64,000 nucleotides of DNA, from NCBI GenBank assembly GCA_001792895.1, contig MARA01000014.1:558001-622000 (forward strand). Reading direction: 5' to 3'. Both the position numbers and the translations under genes were made by a program. The notes under the pieces are model-generated. The model was given only the letters and a program-made list of their open reading frames with translations. It was not told the DNA's origin and did not search any database. Of this stretch, positions 12,013 to 24,017 are shown piece after piece (position 1 is the first letter of the stretch; each line of letters opens with the position of its first letter). The stretch comes from Lentinus brumalis. Lineage: Eukaryota > Basidiomycota > Agaricomycetes > Polyporales > Polyporaceae.

Positions 12013-13777
12013 CTATGAAGTGTGGTGGTCAAACTCGTCAAGCGAGTGTAGTTCGAGGGCGACCGGAGCCGCATGGCACGACTCGAAGCCCATGGCATTG
12101 AACATCACGCTCGACTCAATGGAGAGACTGAGGCGCGAGGATCGCAATGCCGCATTGCGAAGGTTGAAGAGCACACGCGAGCAAAGAGTGCTGTGCACGG
12201 CTCGAAGCGGCCTGCGATAACAGCGGAGGCGTTAGAACATGCGCGATGTAATGTTTGGAAGCAATCCTCACATCTGGAGTATGGACGACACGGCGACCTG
12301 TAACGCGATGCAAAGGTATAAGAACCATCTCCAGAAACTTCCCAGTTGAACCTCTCACCGGAGCAGCCATCATGCAACAGAGGTTGGCGATCGAGAAGCC
12401 CAGTATGATGGCGTAGAAGAACAAACCTGGAGATGTGTCGATGCCTCGAACTTCAGAGCACGGCACTAGAAGCGGTATGCGGCACATACCGTCGCGGTAC
12501 ATCGTATCCATGACCGGGCCCGTTCTCCGACTACCAGCTGTTGCCATCGCGTTAGCTATAGCCATAGCTTAAAGCGACCCGTGATGTGCGTCTGACTCAC
12601 TCCGGGTCTGAAGACGTCTAATGATGGTCAAGGCTACAAGTGCTGCACATGACATCAATGATCAGAACATCTATAGCGCAAGTGAATGCTGGGCACGATT
12701 GACGTACTGGTCTCCATGATCAACACCACGACAAAGAGGGTCCAGCCTTCCTGGTCGGCGATGCCGATGATACACCCAGTTACTGCAATGAGGTCGTCGT
12801 CTGGGTCTGTTTGAGTACAACCACATTGTCATGTGAGCTCTGTTCCAGGAGCCTGGAGAAAGGCTGCAGCGAGACTGACATCGGATAGCTTGCATATATT
12901 GCGAGATGGTCGTTATAACCGCCACCTGTCCGCATATGCTTCGCATGAGTGATGCACGATCAGGACATGTGTCGAGACGCACCAAAGCGCCGCCTGTCAC
13001 GAAGGCTGTAATTGCGAGCACGACCTTGTCAAAGTTCCATATTGCTAGTGTTCGAACAATGATGATTGCTGTGTGAATGGTGAGGCGCAGCGCCGTATCG
13101 CGAAAGACCGAGAACGTACTCTCTGACGCAAACGATCCGAGCATATAGAAGCTGATGATGGCGATCCAAACACGCCGGCATACCTGAAATAGTCCCAGCA
13201 TCGTCAGCCAGTCCGCAATCACAGGGCACCCGCCCGCGTACCTCGGTTGAACGTGCGCCCAACACTACTGCGAGGACGTTAGTTCTCCGACTCTTGCGTT
13301 TCGGTGGGGAGTGAGCACTCACTGAACACGGCAAGCGTTGAGTCGACAAATGGAGAATAACGGTTGATCAGGAAGACGACCTTCATGAAGGTCAGGCGCG
13401 AGGGCCACATGAGTTCAACCTAGTGGCCGATCCTTGCTCAGCGGGGTCTAGGAAGCATGCTCAGAGTACCGTCCCACCTCATCGTCAATGGTTGACACAA
13501 CATCCATAATCTGGTACAAAATCGGGTTTCGTTATCTGACACAGGCTGCGTGGACTCACTAGGTACGTCAGGGTTGCCACTGTTAGCATCGCGAGATCAC
13601 GTCAGTACGTGTGTCAGCAGTTGGACAGGATGCGACGTACGACCGATATCCTGGAGAGATGGACGAATCTTGAGCTCGAACGCAGATTCATAGTGGGGTA
13701 CGGCGCACCTTCGTCAAAGTCAACAAGTACAGCGAGTCCGGAATAGCATCTCGGAGGAGTTCCGGCGTGTTCGACAT
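12013..13777 (-). CDS. DUF6533-type integral membrane protein, paralogue B
   Basis: Tandem paralogue of A, same strand. The start at 13777 encodes MSNTPELLRDAIPDSLYLL, followed by a GTGCGC donor. Further exons encode VCRRVWIAIISFYMLGSFAS, IIIVRTLAIWNFDKVVLAIT, VMDTMYRDGM and GLFFYAIILGFSIANLCCMM. The C-terminal exon RVLFNLRNAALRSSRLSLS ends at 12013. Several segments are strongly hydrophobic, consistent with a multi-pass membrane protein. The function of the family is unknown. Motif order equals that of A and C, so a common ancestor by local duplication is clear. Exon junctions are approximate. Confidence 0.7.
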
Positions 13778-14910
13778 GGCCTTGCCAACTGGTCAGAGCA
13801 TCGAGGTCCTGGCTTCGATAGCGCTTCGGCCGTCTAGTAGTCCGAATGGCGCAGGAGTAGCATGGACGGAAGCAGAGGCCCGCGCAAGACATAGAGGAGT
13901 AACATGTTCGTCACTTGAGGCAACAGCGAGCGCAGGAGTACCCGACCGGCGCGCTCAACATCAGTCGAAATGAAATTCCGTTTCGGCGCGGCGCTCGTCC
14001 CTGCAGGCTGCAGAATCGAGATGACGGCGCGGCGCTGATTGGGCCATGAACGCGTACAACACGCATACTAGCTCGGCCCTACCAGGTTAAACTCTTCCAG
14101 GGAGATCGTGACTTCCGGTTGAGCGGGTAAGTGGCGATTGTGGGGCGTTCGACAAACTGAGGAAAAGCCGTCGATGCTTCTTCGCAGATTCGGAGACTTG
14201 AGACGCAGACGGCCCCGTGTCTGCTACGGACGTAGGTTGTAATCAATTACTGCCATCAGCAAGGGCGCTGAGACGTAGCGATACTGGATGATGTGCAATC
14301 CTCAGCAATGTTCTGGGAGATAGGAACGAGTCCGAACGACGAAATACGAACGGGACTTGAGGCCGGTAGCAATATACTTTAGGGCCTCGTCTCAACCCAC
14401 CTGTCCACGTCGCGCAATGTAGATGGAGTGCTGGAGTGCATGCAGTGGTCAGACCAACAACGCTAAACCTCGCTGAAAACTTCAAGCAGGTGGTGGATGC
14501 AGAAGGACGTACGTAGGCGCTCACTGCCACGAGCTACCGCAAATCCAACGCAAATCGATCCTCCTCACCAGCCACCATGCTCAGGGCGCGCCTCGCCGGT
14601 TGACTCACTGCCCATGAGAGGGTTCCGCGAGGCGAGATAGCAATAGCCTGAAGGCCAATAGGTGCGTTTCCCTGCTCTACGTCGCTTTCAATGCGGCGGG
14701 CGCGTGGCCGGCGAAGGTTTGCAACTGAATGCGAACTTCCCGTCTTCGTTATACACAGGCATCCGCGGATTTCATTACCGGTCCCATCATCCTGTCATGC
14801 ACCAGGGCATATATACATGTATAGTCTATAGCTAAGATCTTCATCTCGAACTTTGGGTCCACGCAAATCGGTCTTCCGGAACTTGAACGAGCTCTCGAGC
14901 GATTTCGGTC
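13778..14910. other. Intergenic, likely shared upstream region of divergent DUF6533 genes B and C
   Basis: No gene recognised. B starts at 13777 on the minus strand and C at 14911 on the plus strand, so this 1.1 kb holds both promoters. No clear TATA box or palindromic operator was singled out. Confidence 0.5.
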
Positions 14911-16698
14911 ATGTCGCCGTACCAAAATCTATACCTCCTGAACATAACGAAGGTAAAGTGTTTTTACCCTGTTTGCTGCTGGTTGAGGCTCACGATGGTT
15001 GGAATGCCTGCCGATTGCAGTATAGCAAAGGTCAGCAACGACTAAGTACTTAAGATGCAAGGACCCTCTATCTGAACTCGCGGCTACCTATCAGTGGTTG
15101 CATGCACACTGTCGGTATGTGAAGCCTTCAACTCGTAGGTTACTTCATCTGAGTCGGACTGACTGAACTTGAACCACACAGCTACTGGAGATAACGTCGA
15201 CGCTTCCCGAGGAGGTCACACTGGTGTGGCCGAAGAAGCTGGACGTTATGAAAATCGTCTTCCTCATAAACAAGTACTCTCCTTTGTTGAACACCACCCT
15301 TGGCATCACCTGTAAGTGAGCATGCGATCGGGAAAAGTTATCGACTTACGCTCACGTTCAACAGTGGATTTGTTTACTCACGACGCGAAGGCATGCGCTA
15401 TACAGTACCAGGTGCTGGCATGTACGTATACCATCGAGGCATCACCGGTATTGTACTGACTCCGCCTCACAGATTCCTATATCACCGGTATCCTCTTTTC
15501 GGAGTGTCGGTATAGCTTTAGCGGTCCGATGCGTGTATGCTGACCGCCGTACCCATCATGTAGTCATTCTAATGGCCAGGACGATGGCCCTCTGGCAGTT
15601 CAATCCGTTCGTCACTGCTCTGCTCGTTGGAGCGGCTCTTGAGATGGTGGTACGTCGATGTTCGATTGTGCAAGGAGATGACACTCAAGTAACTTGGTCT
15701 CACTGCAGCCTTTCGTATTCTTTATCACGCACGAGACGGTCAACGTTGCAGAATGTAAGTGACTTCGGGACCCAGCGTCCATAACCGCGGCTTGGATCGT
15801 GGCTCACTACCTTGGATCATTAGATCCGGATAGCAGCGTGCTGCGCACGGCTGGATGTCTTCCAAGCACGCAAGACCAGGACCTCTGGCCTGCGTACTTG
15901 TACATGATACTGGCGGAAACAGGCAGGCCTAACTACACTTGCCGCTCCCATGCCTTCATCCTAACCTTGGGGCAGGGATCGTGTTCCTGACTGTGCTCAA
16001 ATGGTACCAGGAGCCCATAGGTACGTGCCATGCAGTGCCCGAGGTTTCACCCGTACTCACCGTGCCGTTAAGGCATCATGAGAGGCAGGTTACTCGCAAT
16101 TATGTACCGAGACGGTAAGTGAGAGAAGCCTGCCAGTGGTCCGGCGTAGATTGTGTATTTCTGACCCGGACTCACAGGATCGCTCTTCTTCGTTATCGTG
16201 CTCGGTGCGTCCCGTTATCCTCCCAAGCCATCTCGCCGCTGACAGCTCGCCAGTGCTCTCCATCATGAACCTTCTCGTGATGCTGTTAACTTCAGTGAGT
16301 CTGAAACCGTCATGCCTCGTTCGGCCGAGAACGCTAACAAGGCCGAACACTATCAAACACAGCAAGAGATGTCTTCCTCCATGCAAATGTCAGTTGTCAT
16401 CGTTCCTCCCTTCATCAGTCTCCCCCTATTTCTTCCCTTCCACGCCACGCTAACCACACCTGGCTTCTATAGGCCGCTGCAGGTGATACATAGCGCGCTC
16501 TGCACACGGGTGTTGCTCAATCTCCGGAAGGCCTCGACGCATAGCTCCGATGGCATCCACACGGACGAAGTCGCCAGGCACAGTACCCTGGCCTTCGATC
16601 ATGCGTCAGGTGAAGGGGAGATCTGCTTCGACGGGGAGGAGTGTTGGTCTGTTCATGTCGGTGGTGGGACATGCGCGAGCGGGGAGGATATGGCCTAG
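14911..16698 (+). CDS. DUF6533-type integral membrane protein, paralogue C
   Basis: Exon 1 is 14911-14952 and encodes MSPYQNLYLLNITK, ending at a GTAAAG donor; this parallels the LYLLTLTK starts of A and B. The next exons encode LPEEVTLVWPKKLDVMKIVF with FLINKYSPLLNTTLGIT (DUF6533 signature), LFTHDAKACAIQYQVLACTY, VVILMARTMALWQFNPFVT, GCLPSTQDQDLWPAYLYMIL, LLAIMYRDG and GSLFFVIVLG. The last exon, VIHSALCTRVLLNLRKAST, ends in an acidic, glycine-rich tail with stop at 16696-16698. It is a predicted multi-pass membrane protein of unknown function, divergent from B and closer to D in the DLWPAY and MYRDG segments. Exon edges inside are approximate. Confidence 0.68.
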
Positions 16699-18812
16699 CA
16701 AACTCCCGTGTTCCCTCAGAGCAACCTCAGAGATGACGATGCCGGACGATGCAGTGCTCACCGAAGGTGCTTTGTGTCGGGAACCATGTGCATTCGAAGA
16801 TACTTCGGACCATCGAGCCAACGGCACTCTGTTGACGCGAACCTGAACGTGAGCCAGCGTGAGCCGCGACCGTCTACCGGCTCACTAAAGGCACCCGGCG
16901 GGCTCAAGACAAGACATCAGTGGCTGACTACCCGTCCTGCGCACATGCACGACCGTACGGTGGCGCTCGCATCTCGCGCTGCTTATCTCCACAGACTTCC
17001 TCCCGTCAACGAGCGGGCCACATTGTCATCCGGACTACGTGCGGAAACCACATACATACGCGACGCACAGTGTGGCAGCCAATTCCCCCAACTGAGGCTG
17101 CCCCGACGTCGCAGTCGGCCGCTTGTCCACGTCCGAGTCTGCGCTGCTCCGACGACGCTGGCTGTCCCGACTCACACTATCTCAGCTGAGTATTGACGAT
17201 AAGCTCCCAATCCAGTAGCTCCTCCGCTATCGCCCTCTTCCCGCGATCTACTTAGGCTCACGCGGCTCTAAGACGAGCGCAAAGCCGGTGGTTTGCCTGC
17301 GAACGCAGCACGGTAGGCCGCATGTCGCGTTCCAGGCCGTGTGCCCCCGTTCGTCGTCCTTGGCACCCGCACCTTGTGCTCTCGAACCTTGCTCGTCCTT
17401 CTTCACCGATCCGAGCCTCTTCGCTTCATGGGTTCGGGATATGAATACAAGCTTTGGGCACACGACCGCGCTCCTTGAGCCTGCGCGCAGAGGTTCCGGC
17501 GTCCGAGATGCACCGAGCCCGTTTGAACAGACTCAAGCTTCTGCTCGGCGTCGTGCTGGTCCCCCTCGCGCGACCATATGACATGCAGCATCTCGCGCCG
17601 ACCGCAGAAGCATGATAAATCCATTTCGCGTGACAGACTCTCAGAACGAGAATGTATGTACACGAATTCGAAGGCAGAACGTTCAGACGTGACGAGAAGC
17701 CACCCCGCTTGCCGGTACCTAGCGATCGAGCTGCAGGCACCTACCACCATCCCCGCAAACGGTCACCGCGAATGGATACTCCGTCATCCCAGCCTCCTGT
17801 AGACTCTGAGTCTTCCCCGCGTCTGCACAGGACCCAGAAGCACGAGCAGAAGCGTGTCTGATAGAGTGGGTCAGAAGTCACTACATATGATGTACCTGCG
17901 AAGTGCCGCTGGCTTATCGCAGCCTGCGGTTGGCCAGACACCACCGCTTCCGAAACCCGATTTTGACTTCGGTGCTAGTCAAGACGCTGTCGAGGCCTGC
18001 GATAAGTCCACAGCGCTCACCCAGAGGCACGACGATAGCTGCCACGGAAACATCCATATATCAGCCCGAGCGATATGAGAAAAAGAGGGCGGGCGAACCC
18101 CGTCCCCCAGCGTCGTGTTGCTTGTTGGCCTCTGCGCAGGCTATAGTAAGGTAAGGTACAGGTATAGTATCGATACAGTGTCTGTACAACCAAGAGAGAA
18201 AGAGTTCCGGTTCGTTCAAAGCCTTAGGTGAGTGGTGCGTACTTCTTAGATTCGTTTCGTTAGTTATTCATCGTCGTAGTGTTTGTTGCTGTTCGTCGGT
18301 TTCCCCTTCTTCTTCCTCTTCTGCTCCCTCTCTCGGGTTGTCCGGAAGAGGCGTCCTCTACTCCCCCGCCAGCAGACGCGCGCGCACGTCCGTTGACGTC
18401 ACACCATCGTCGCCGCTGTCCTCCATGCGTAGACTTCCGTCTCGCCACCCGCAGGCACCTCAGGAAGTCGCGCATGCGTCGACAGCGCGGAGACACGGTG
18501 ACGCGACAGGAGCCTAGTACCTCCTGCCTCGAACGAGCACCGGGGCTTGACGTGAGACGCGCAACGTCTCACGGACACCGGTGCGGCAGACGACCTGGTG
18601 ACCCAATTGTACGCCGAAGGACCAGCTTTCCCGGCGGACTGGGGCTTGTCTTGCCCTCCAGCGGACGAGCAATCGTCTCGAGCGCGACCGACGTCTGTAC
18701 CTGTAAAGAAACGACGGGTCATCAGCACACTGTGCACACGCGAATGACGGGGACGACGAAGTGAAAACTGATAGACACGGGCCAAACAAGCACGAGAAGT
18801 CGAAGAGAACCC

Positions 18813-18846
<34 letters not shown>

Positions 18847-20181
18847 TCGGTCCTGAGAGAAGACGTTTGGGAACCACACGCAGGCCTGGCCCCCAAACTC
18901 CTCCTCTCGGACTCCGGCTTGCCGACGTCCTCGGAGTTGTCCCCTGCCCTTCGTCCCTCGCCCCACGCCGAGTCCAGCGGGAGCATTCCTAGGCTGGGAA
19001 GGGCTGTGGGCACGAGGGGCGGAAGGGCGAAGAGGGCGTCCAAAGAAGGCTCCTGGCCACACGGGCGACTCGATAACGCGAGAAGCCGCGCCAGTGGACG
19101 GTGTACCGTGCACCGGTATGCGGATTCCGGGCTCCTGGATGCTGAAGCCGGGGGATGGGAGCGCGACGACGTAACAGCACTGCAGCAAGGTTCCAAGGTT
19201 GCGTGGAAGTGCCGTCAGCGTAGCTGCCGTCTCCCGTCCCCAGGTGCCAGTTTGCCAGTTGGACGTAGAGCCCTATCACGCCGGGGCGCGTCGAGACGTC
19301 TGTCGCCGGTCAGAAGCAAAGGGCGATGCAAGTCGACGGGTGATGTGCAGTATACAGTATCGTAACTGAGAACTGAAGGAGGGCGGTGCAGATGGGAAAC
19401 ACAGTCACTGGACGTGCGTCGTGCGGGGAAGGGGTACGGGGGTACGGGGATCCAGGAACCCAAAAGCAAAGAAGGTCGCAAAGGAAGGACGTGTGGAAGT
19501 GGTCATGTCGTACGTCGTATCGTAATCTAATGTGTCGCAGAAGGTGCCCTGCCGTCCTCCGACGCCGATGGCTGCGCACACGCACGAATCCGAAGAGGCA
19601 CTGTGAGCTCCGCGCAACCGGGGTACCGATCCGCGAAGTCACAGTCGGAGCCCGACGCGCGAATCGCGATCGGTTACGCCAGGTCCCGAGTCGCCGACGG
19701 AACGGCTCTCGACCGATAAGGTGCGGGTGTGCGGAGTGCGAGTTCGACGTCAATCCATCCTTCGTGGCACCGGCATGGCAGGACAAGGGGCACTGGTCCG
19801 GACGCGAGGGAACGACAGGGTACATGATGGGAGAATGAGCGGATCGTGGACGGTCGCGCAGAAGCACGGTGTGAATGATGGCTGATACCGAGGGAGCGGG
19901 GCCGCTCGATCAGGTGGTAATGTGGGGGCGATGGGAGGGCAGCGAGTGGGCGTGGGCGTGGGCCGGAACGGGATGTGGGGGTGGGGGAGAGATGAGATAG
20001 ACGTGGGGAGGCCGGAATGGAGCAGCATGCAACCGAAAATCGAATACAACAGCGGGGTAGGAAGACCATATTGAGCAGCGCAGATAGATGGAGAGATCGG
20101 CATGTAGGGGACCAAATAGAGATGAAGCACGAGAGCAATAAAGATCGGAAAGATGCAGATGTAGAACCCAAGAAAGAGAGG
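16699..20181. other. Gene-poor stretch, nothing recognised
   Basis: Only overlapping compositional frames are seen. The longest minus-strand frame (18399-19196) contains a run produced by a GACA microsatellite and has no recognisable domain. A region at 19900-20180 is purine-rich on the plus strand and may be untranslated sequence of the gene to the right. Confidence 0.45.
18813..18846. repeat. (GACA)n microsatellite, about 8 units
   Basis: An uninterrupted GACA run that reads CTGT on the other strand. It generates the SVCLSVCLSV run in a minus-strand frame, which argues that this frame is not a real protein. Confidence 0.95.
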
Positions 20182-20736
20182 TCAGAATTCAAGAAATGAT
20201 ACGTACTCAGAATCTTCGTCCACGGTTGGAAGCGTCTGCGCCGAGCGTGTGGCTGCACGTTGTGTTGCCCGATTCTTGGCGGACTTGTATGACCACGGAT
20301 CGTTCGAGGGGAGAAGCAAGAATGCGGAGTTGCGGTGTGGTGAGCGGCGAGGCGATGATTGTGGAGAAGCCGAGCCCGACGACGTCGATGTGACAGAAGA
20401 TGTGGACCGCGATGCGAGTTCGCACTCGTAGCAGCCACATCCGCCAGTGGGCGCCGTGATGTTGATTACTGTGGAGGCAGGGATAGCAGCAGGGGGAAGG
20501 AGCGAGATAGAGGAGACCGACGAATGAGTGGAATGAGTAGGAGAGGGAGGAACAGAGGCAAAACGCAGCGCAGAGGCAGGAGAATCAAAAGGATCACGCA
20601 GAGAGGAATTATTGGAGACGACGCTGTGGGACGAGGAGGCCTGCAGGTCGGTGTACGCGTTGAGCAGGGAGCGTTGACGCTTGTGCATCTTCGCCTTCGA
20701 CTTGGAGGAGAGGAAGATGCGTCTTCGCTGTGACAC
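20182..20736 (-). CDS. Serine-rich hypothetical protein
   Basis: A 184-residue frame beginning MSQRRRIFLSSKSKAKMHK. The N-terminus is basic; the middle is rich in serine and proline. A Cys cluster, GGCGCYECEL, sits near residues 100-110, followed by a long Ser/Thr run. It starts only 25 bases after the stop of the PAR32-like gene on the same strand, so it may instead be a downstream exon or 3'UTR of that transcript. A possible donor (GTATCA) lies near its end, so the C-terminus is uncertain. I do not recognise a family. Low-complexity composition makes a spurious frame possible. Confidence 0.4.
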   Translation of the reverse strand: MSQRRRIFLSSKSKAKMHKRQRSLLNAYTDLQASSSHSVVSNNSSLRDPFDSPASALRFASVPPSPTHSTHSSVSSISLLPPAAIPASTVINITAPTGGCGCYECELASRSTSSVTSTSSGSASPQSSPRRSPHRNSAFLLLPSNDPWSYKSAKNRATQRAATRSAQTLPTVDEDSEYVSFLEF

Positions 20737-20760
20737 CGCGCCAGCACGCCTCGCACCGAG

Positions 20761-21832
20761 TCATTCGTGTGTGTGTGTGGACGGCTCGCCGTCCTCGGTG
20801 ACAGCGCTCATCCCGGGAGATCCTTCGCCATCCTCGAGCCTGCCATGGATGCCGACCTTGTTGAGCATCCGGGCGAGGCTGCTTCCACGACTGTTTGGTC
20901 CACGGGACTCACTTCTGCTGCGAGGCTCTCGTGAACCTGACCGGGAGCGGATTATGTTGCCGGCGCCTCCGCGGCCAGTCGCTTCGTACTCGTGTGGGTG
21001 AGGGGAGGACGACTCCAATGGGGGACTGTGCAGGGCCGTCATGTTCGCGCGTCCACCCCGACCTGTCGAGTGACTGCGCACAGTGTGAGATGCGAATAGA
21101 GCGGGACCGGTGCGTATACGTACACTCCTTCATCGCGCAGGTAGCGGAGTCGCTCCTCTTCTTCAAGCTGGGCAAGTAGCTCGGGATCTGGGTTGAGACC
21201 GTGGAGGTTACCCGCTCCGCCACGACCAGTAGAATGGACTGGGGCGCGAGAGCGGGAGCGGGATTTGGATTTGGATTGGATGTTCCCGAGACCACCTCTG
21301 CCGGACGAGCGCTGTGGTGGGGGGATGAGCATGCATACAGTGCGGCAGAGGCGACAAGACGTACGGCGCGGGCGTTCTGCTCGCTCTGCTGCACTACGCT
21401 CCGTTCATACTCCGCGATGCTTGCTGCATGGTCTGACACAAGGGATGCGGTCTGGGGATAGTTTTCCGGGATGACTGCAGCTGAGCGCGCCTGGGATCCC
21501 GAGCGAATGTTGCCCATTCCCCGCGGCCGGTGGTCTGGGCCTGGAACAATGTCAGGGGGTCGAGGATGACTCGAAGGAGAGACCACTCACCCGCTCGGGT
21601 CGACTGCTGCCTCACGTCCGCGCACAGGCGAGAGCGGCTCTGAAGCGGGGCGCGAGGGGCTCGCGGTGTCGATAGATAGCCTGCGGATGTTGCCTATGCC
21701 GCCACGACCGGAGGACTGCGAGCTAGAGGTCAGCGAGGGTCGCCCAGGTCGCCCGGGAACACGTACGATAGCCTCGCGACCGCGCGAGACGGAGCGGCGG
21801 TCGATGGAGGACGCGGTGTCGGAGTCTGCCAT
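20761..21832 (-). CDS. PAR32-like protein (DUF3602, GRGG motifs), putative regulator of ammonium transport
   Basis: Four exons join cleanly in phase: 21832-21616, 21540-21365, 21311-21124 and 21073-20761. Together they give 297 residues starting MADSDTASSIDRRSVSRGRE. Six copies of the family motif are visible: SSGRGGIGNI, RPRGMGNI, SSGRGGLGNI, STGRGGAGNL, STGRGGRANM and ATGRGGAGNI. They are separated by Ser/Arg-rich disordered sequence with many possible phosphosites, plus a short acidic helix (LLAQLEEEERLRYLRDEG). Yeast Par32/Amu1 has the same repeated motif, is phosphorylated in response to TORC1 state, and inhibits Mep1/Mep3 ammonium transporters. An ammonium transporter lies at 40630. The first donor (GTGAGG) was preferred over a nearby GTGAGT because only it keeps the frame. 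Family call is strong; function is inferred. Confidence 0.8.
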
Positions 21833-22121
21833 GAGGAGATGGTGGTAAGTGCGAAGATGTGATTCGGGGGATGAGGGGGGAGAGGATGGAGCGCGACAAA
21901 ATAAATTGACGCGGCGTCCGAGCGAGCTGTCCCAGATGAGGCAAGGCTGCACAAAGCTGAGAACATCCGCCCCGGGAGCCAACCCCTGCCCTGTCTGCCA
22001 CAGCTGCCACCGAGCGTAATGAACGAGATAAGGATGCCAGAGAGGGCGAGATAACCGAGTCCGGCACCGGGAGGAGGTCTGCTTATCTCCTTATCTCGCC
22101 CTCCCCACAGCGGGAACGAGG

Positions 22122-22358
22122 CTACTCACCTCCTTGCTTTCCGACCACCATCACGCTTCCGAACCCCTTGCGCAGCGACGCGACGCTCTCGTCGTCCTCT
22201 AGGGCTTTGTACTTCTCCTCGTCGCCGTGCTCGTCGCCCGGGCTCAGTATCCGTCCCAGCTTGGCGCCTAGCGCGCCAGTCCACGACGGCCGTCTCACAG
22301 GCGCACCTACCTGGTCTTTGCTGTCCATTCGTCTCAAGATCGTCAGCAGCTTGGGCAA
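22122..22358 (-). CDS. Hypothetical exon upstream of the PAR32-like gene
   Basis: A 78-codon frame, MPKLLTILRRMDSKDQ, with a charged C-terminal half (DEHGDEEKYKALEDDESV). It ends at a GTGAGT donor near 22129. Splicing to the CAG just inside the PAR32-like start (about 21830) would keep the frame, so this could be a first coding exon of that gene. The roughly 300-base intron this needs is long for the organism. It could equally be a separate small gene. Confidence 0.35.
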   Translation of the reverse strand: MPKLLTILRRMDSKDQVGAPVRRPSWTGALGAKLGRILSPGDEHGDEEKYKALEDDESVASLRKGFGSVMVVGKQGGE

Positions 22359-24017
22359 GTCGTCGGGCGGCCTCCCTGCGGACGGGGATGCCAGCGGGCA
22401 GCGTGTGGGCAGAGAGAATGTGGTGAGTCCAGTCGCCTCGCACGAGTACTAGTACCTTCGCCTACCTCGCTCGTGCCGTGTCCCGGCTCTTGCGCTCGAT
22501 TGCGTTGTGCCTGCGTCATGGGACGTGCCCCGCCCACCCTCGCAGTCTTAAGCTCACCATTTAGCCTTTCTCCGCCCCCTTGGCTCTCCGCCCATCATCC
22601 CTGCTTCCCTTCTCATGACCCTCCAAACCGCACATCCGTCCGACACGTGAAGTTCCCTCCCACTGCCCCCTCCTCTCCTGGCCAATTCGGTGCGCCCACG
22701 TTGGATGCATGGCACATCCTTGACACCGAGAACGATCGTGCGTGATGATTCCCGGACATCGCACATGCTCGCACCGGAAGCTGCCATCGCGTCGCGCGAA
22801 GCCTCTCGAGACGGCTTGACACGGCGTGTCGTGCCTCCTGGAGTGGCTTCTCCCGACCTTGCAGCTTTCATCCCCGCTGGGAGGCGTCCCGGGTCTTATA
22901 CGCCCATATACGACTTATGGCGTCTTCGGGGCGCCCCCAATTGCGCCACCGCGCCTCACGATTGTATCCTGTCCCTGTCTGTCTATACACCACAATATAT
23001 CTGTTCCTCGCCCACTCCTCGGGCATGCAGTGCCTCTGGCAGTCTTTTGGTCCGCTACATCTCCCACCGCCAATGGCGCAGGATACTTGCGCCATGCTTG
23101 CGCCATGATGCCATCCGACAAGGTCCGTCCGTCGATGGTCAGAGCTATACTTATCCAGCCAGTCGACCAGAGCGTCCCAGCAGCCCCTCCTTTTCCTGCT
23201 TCACGGCATGCACGACCACCACCGCAGGCTCCGGTGACACCAGCCCAACCCGCTATTAGCTCCCATGCTCCCGCGGGTACGCATGAGGAAGACATATACC
23301 TGGCACGTTCATCAGATGTCGCGCATTCTCGCCATCCGCGAACGTGCAAGGAGCCCGCGCAGAAGGTAATCAGCGGGTAATTGGCTGACACTCACGACTC
23401 CCAACCCCCTTCCACTCACTAACCCTCGCGACTTCCTCAGCGACCCAGGACCAAGCGTCTCTCTCGCCGCTAATTGTTCTCGCTGGTATCTACTTTGGCC
23501 TCTATGCTCTATGCTCTCTAGTCTCTGTCGTCATTCGCTTGCTCGTTCACCTACTACTATGGCCAGGGACGGGCGGCGGTTATATGCACGGAGGCGTAGC
23601 AGAACAAGCTATCGGCAACTGAGTACTGAAGTCTGGTCTCTGTCAGTGTCCCTGGTGTCCTCAAGTCGCCCATGGTAATCATGTATCGACTACCGACGCG
23701 GAGATCGCTTCAGCTGCTCCCTCGACCGAACGCGCTGGAACACAACTTAATCACAGTCCATCTCCTCCCCTACCACACTCGCCCGCCCCGTCGACCGTTC
23801 CTTCTACCTCCCATCCGATGATCGCCGTGATTGGTCAACGCGGCCAGGAGACTCAGACGGGTACATACTGCACGACGACGAAGCGGCACTGCTACTAGCT
23901 GTGTCTCAACGGGGCACCTCGGTCGACGTATGTTGATCCCGTACATTCACCCTAACTGATCTTGGCCAGACATCCATCGGCCTCCAAGTCCTCAGACACA
24001 TCGTCCGGAGAGCTGGG
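22359..24017. other. Intergenic, nothing recognised
   Basis: The sequence is C/T-rich on the plus strand between 22440 and 23400, with several overlapping frames and no identifiable domain. The DUF6533 paralogue D ends at 24018. Confidence 0.5.

Noticed and set aside
18399..19196. 265-codon minus-strand frame as a gene
   Set aside because: It runs through the GACA microsatellite, has no recognisable domain or conserved-looking segment, and overlaps similarly long frames on the other strand.
21530..21616. Frameshift in the PAR32-like gene at a G-run
   Set aside because: Choosing the GTGAGG donor restores a continuous frame through all four exons without any lesion.
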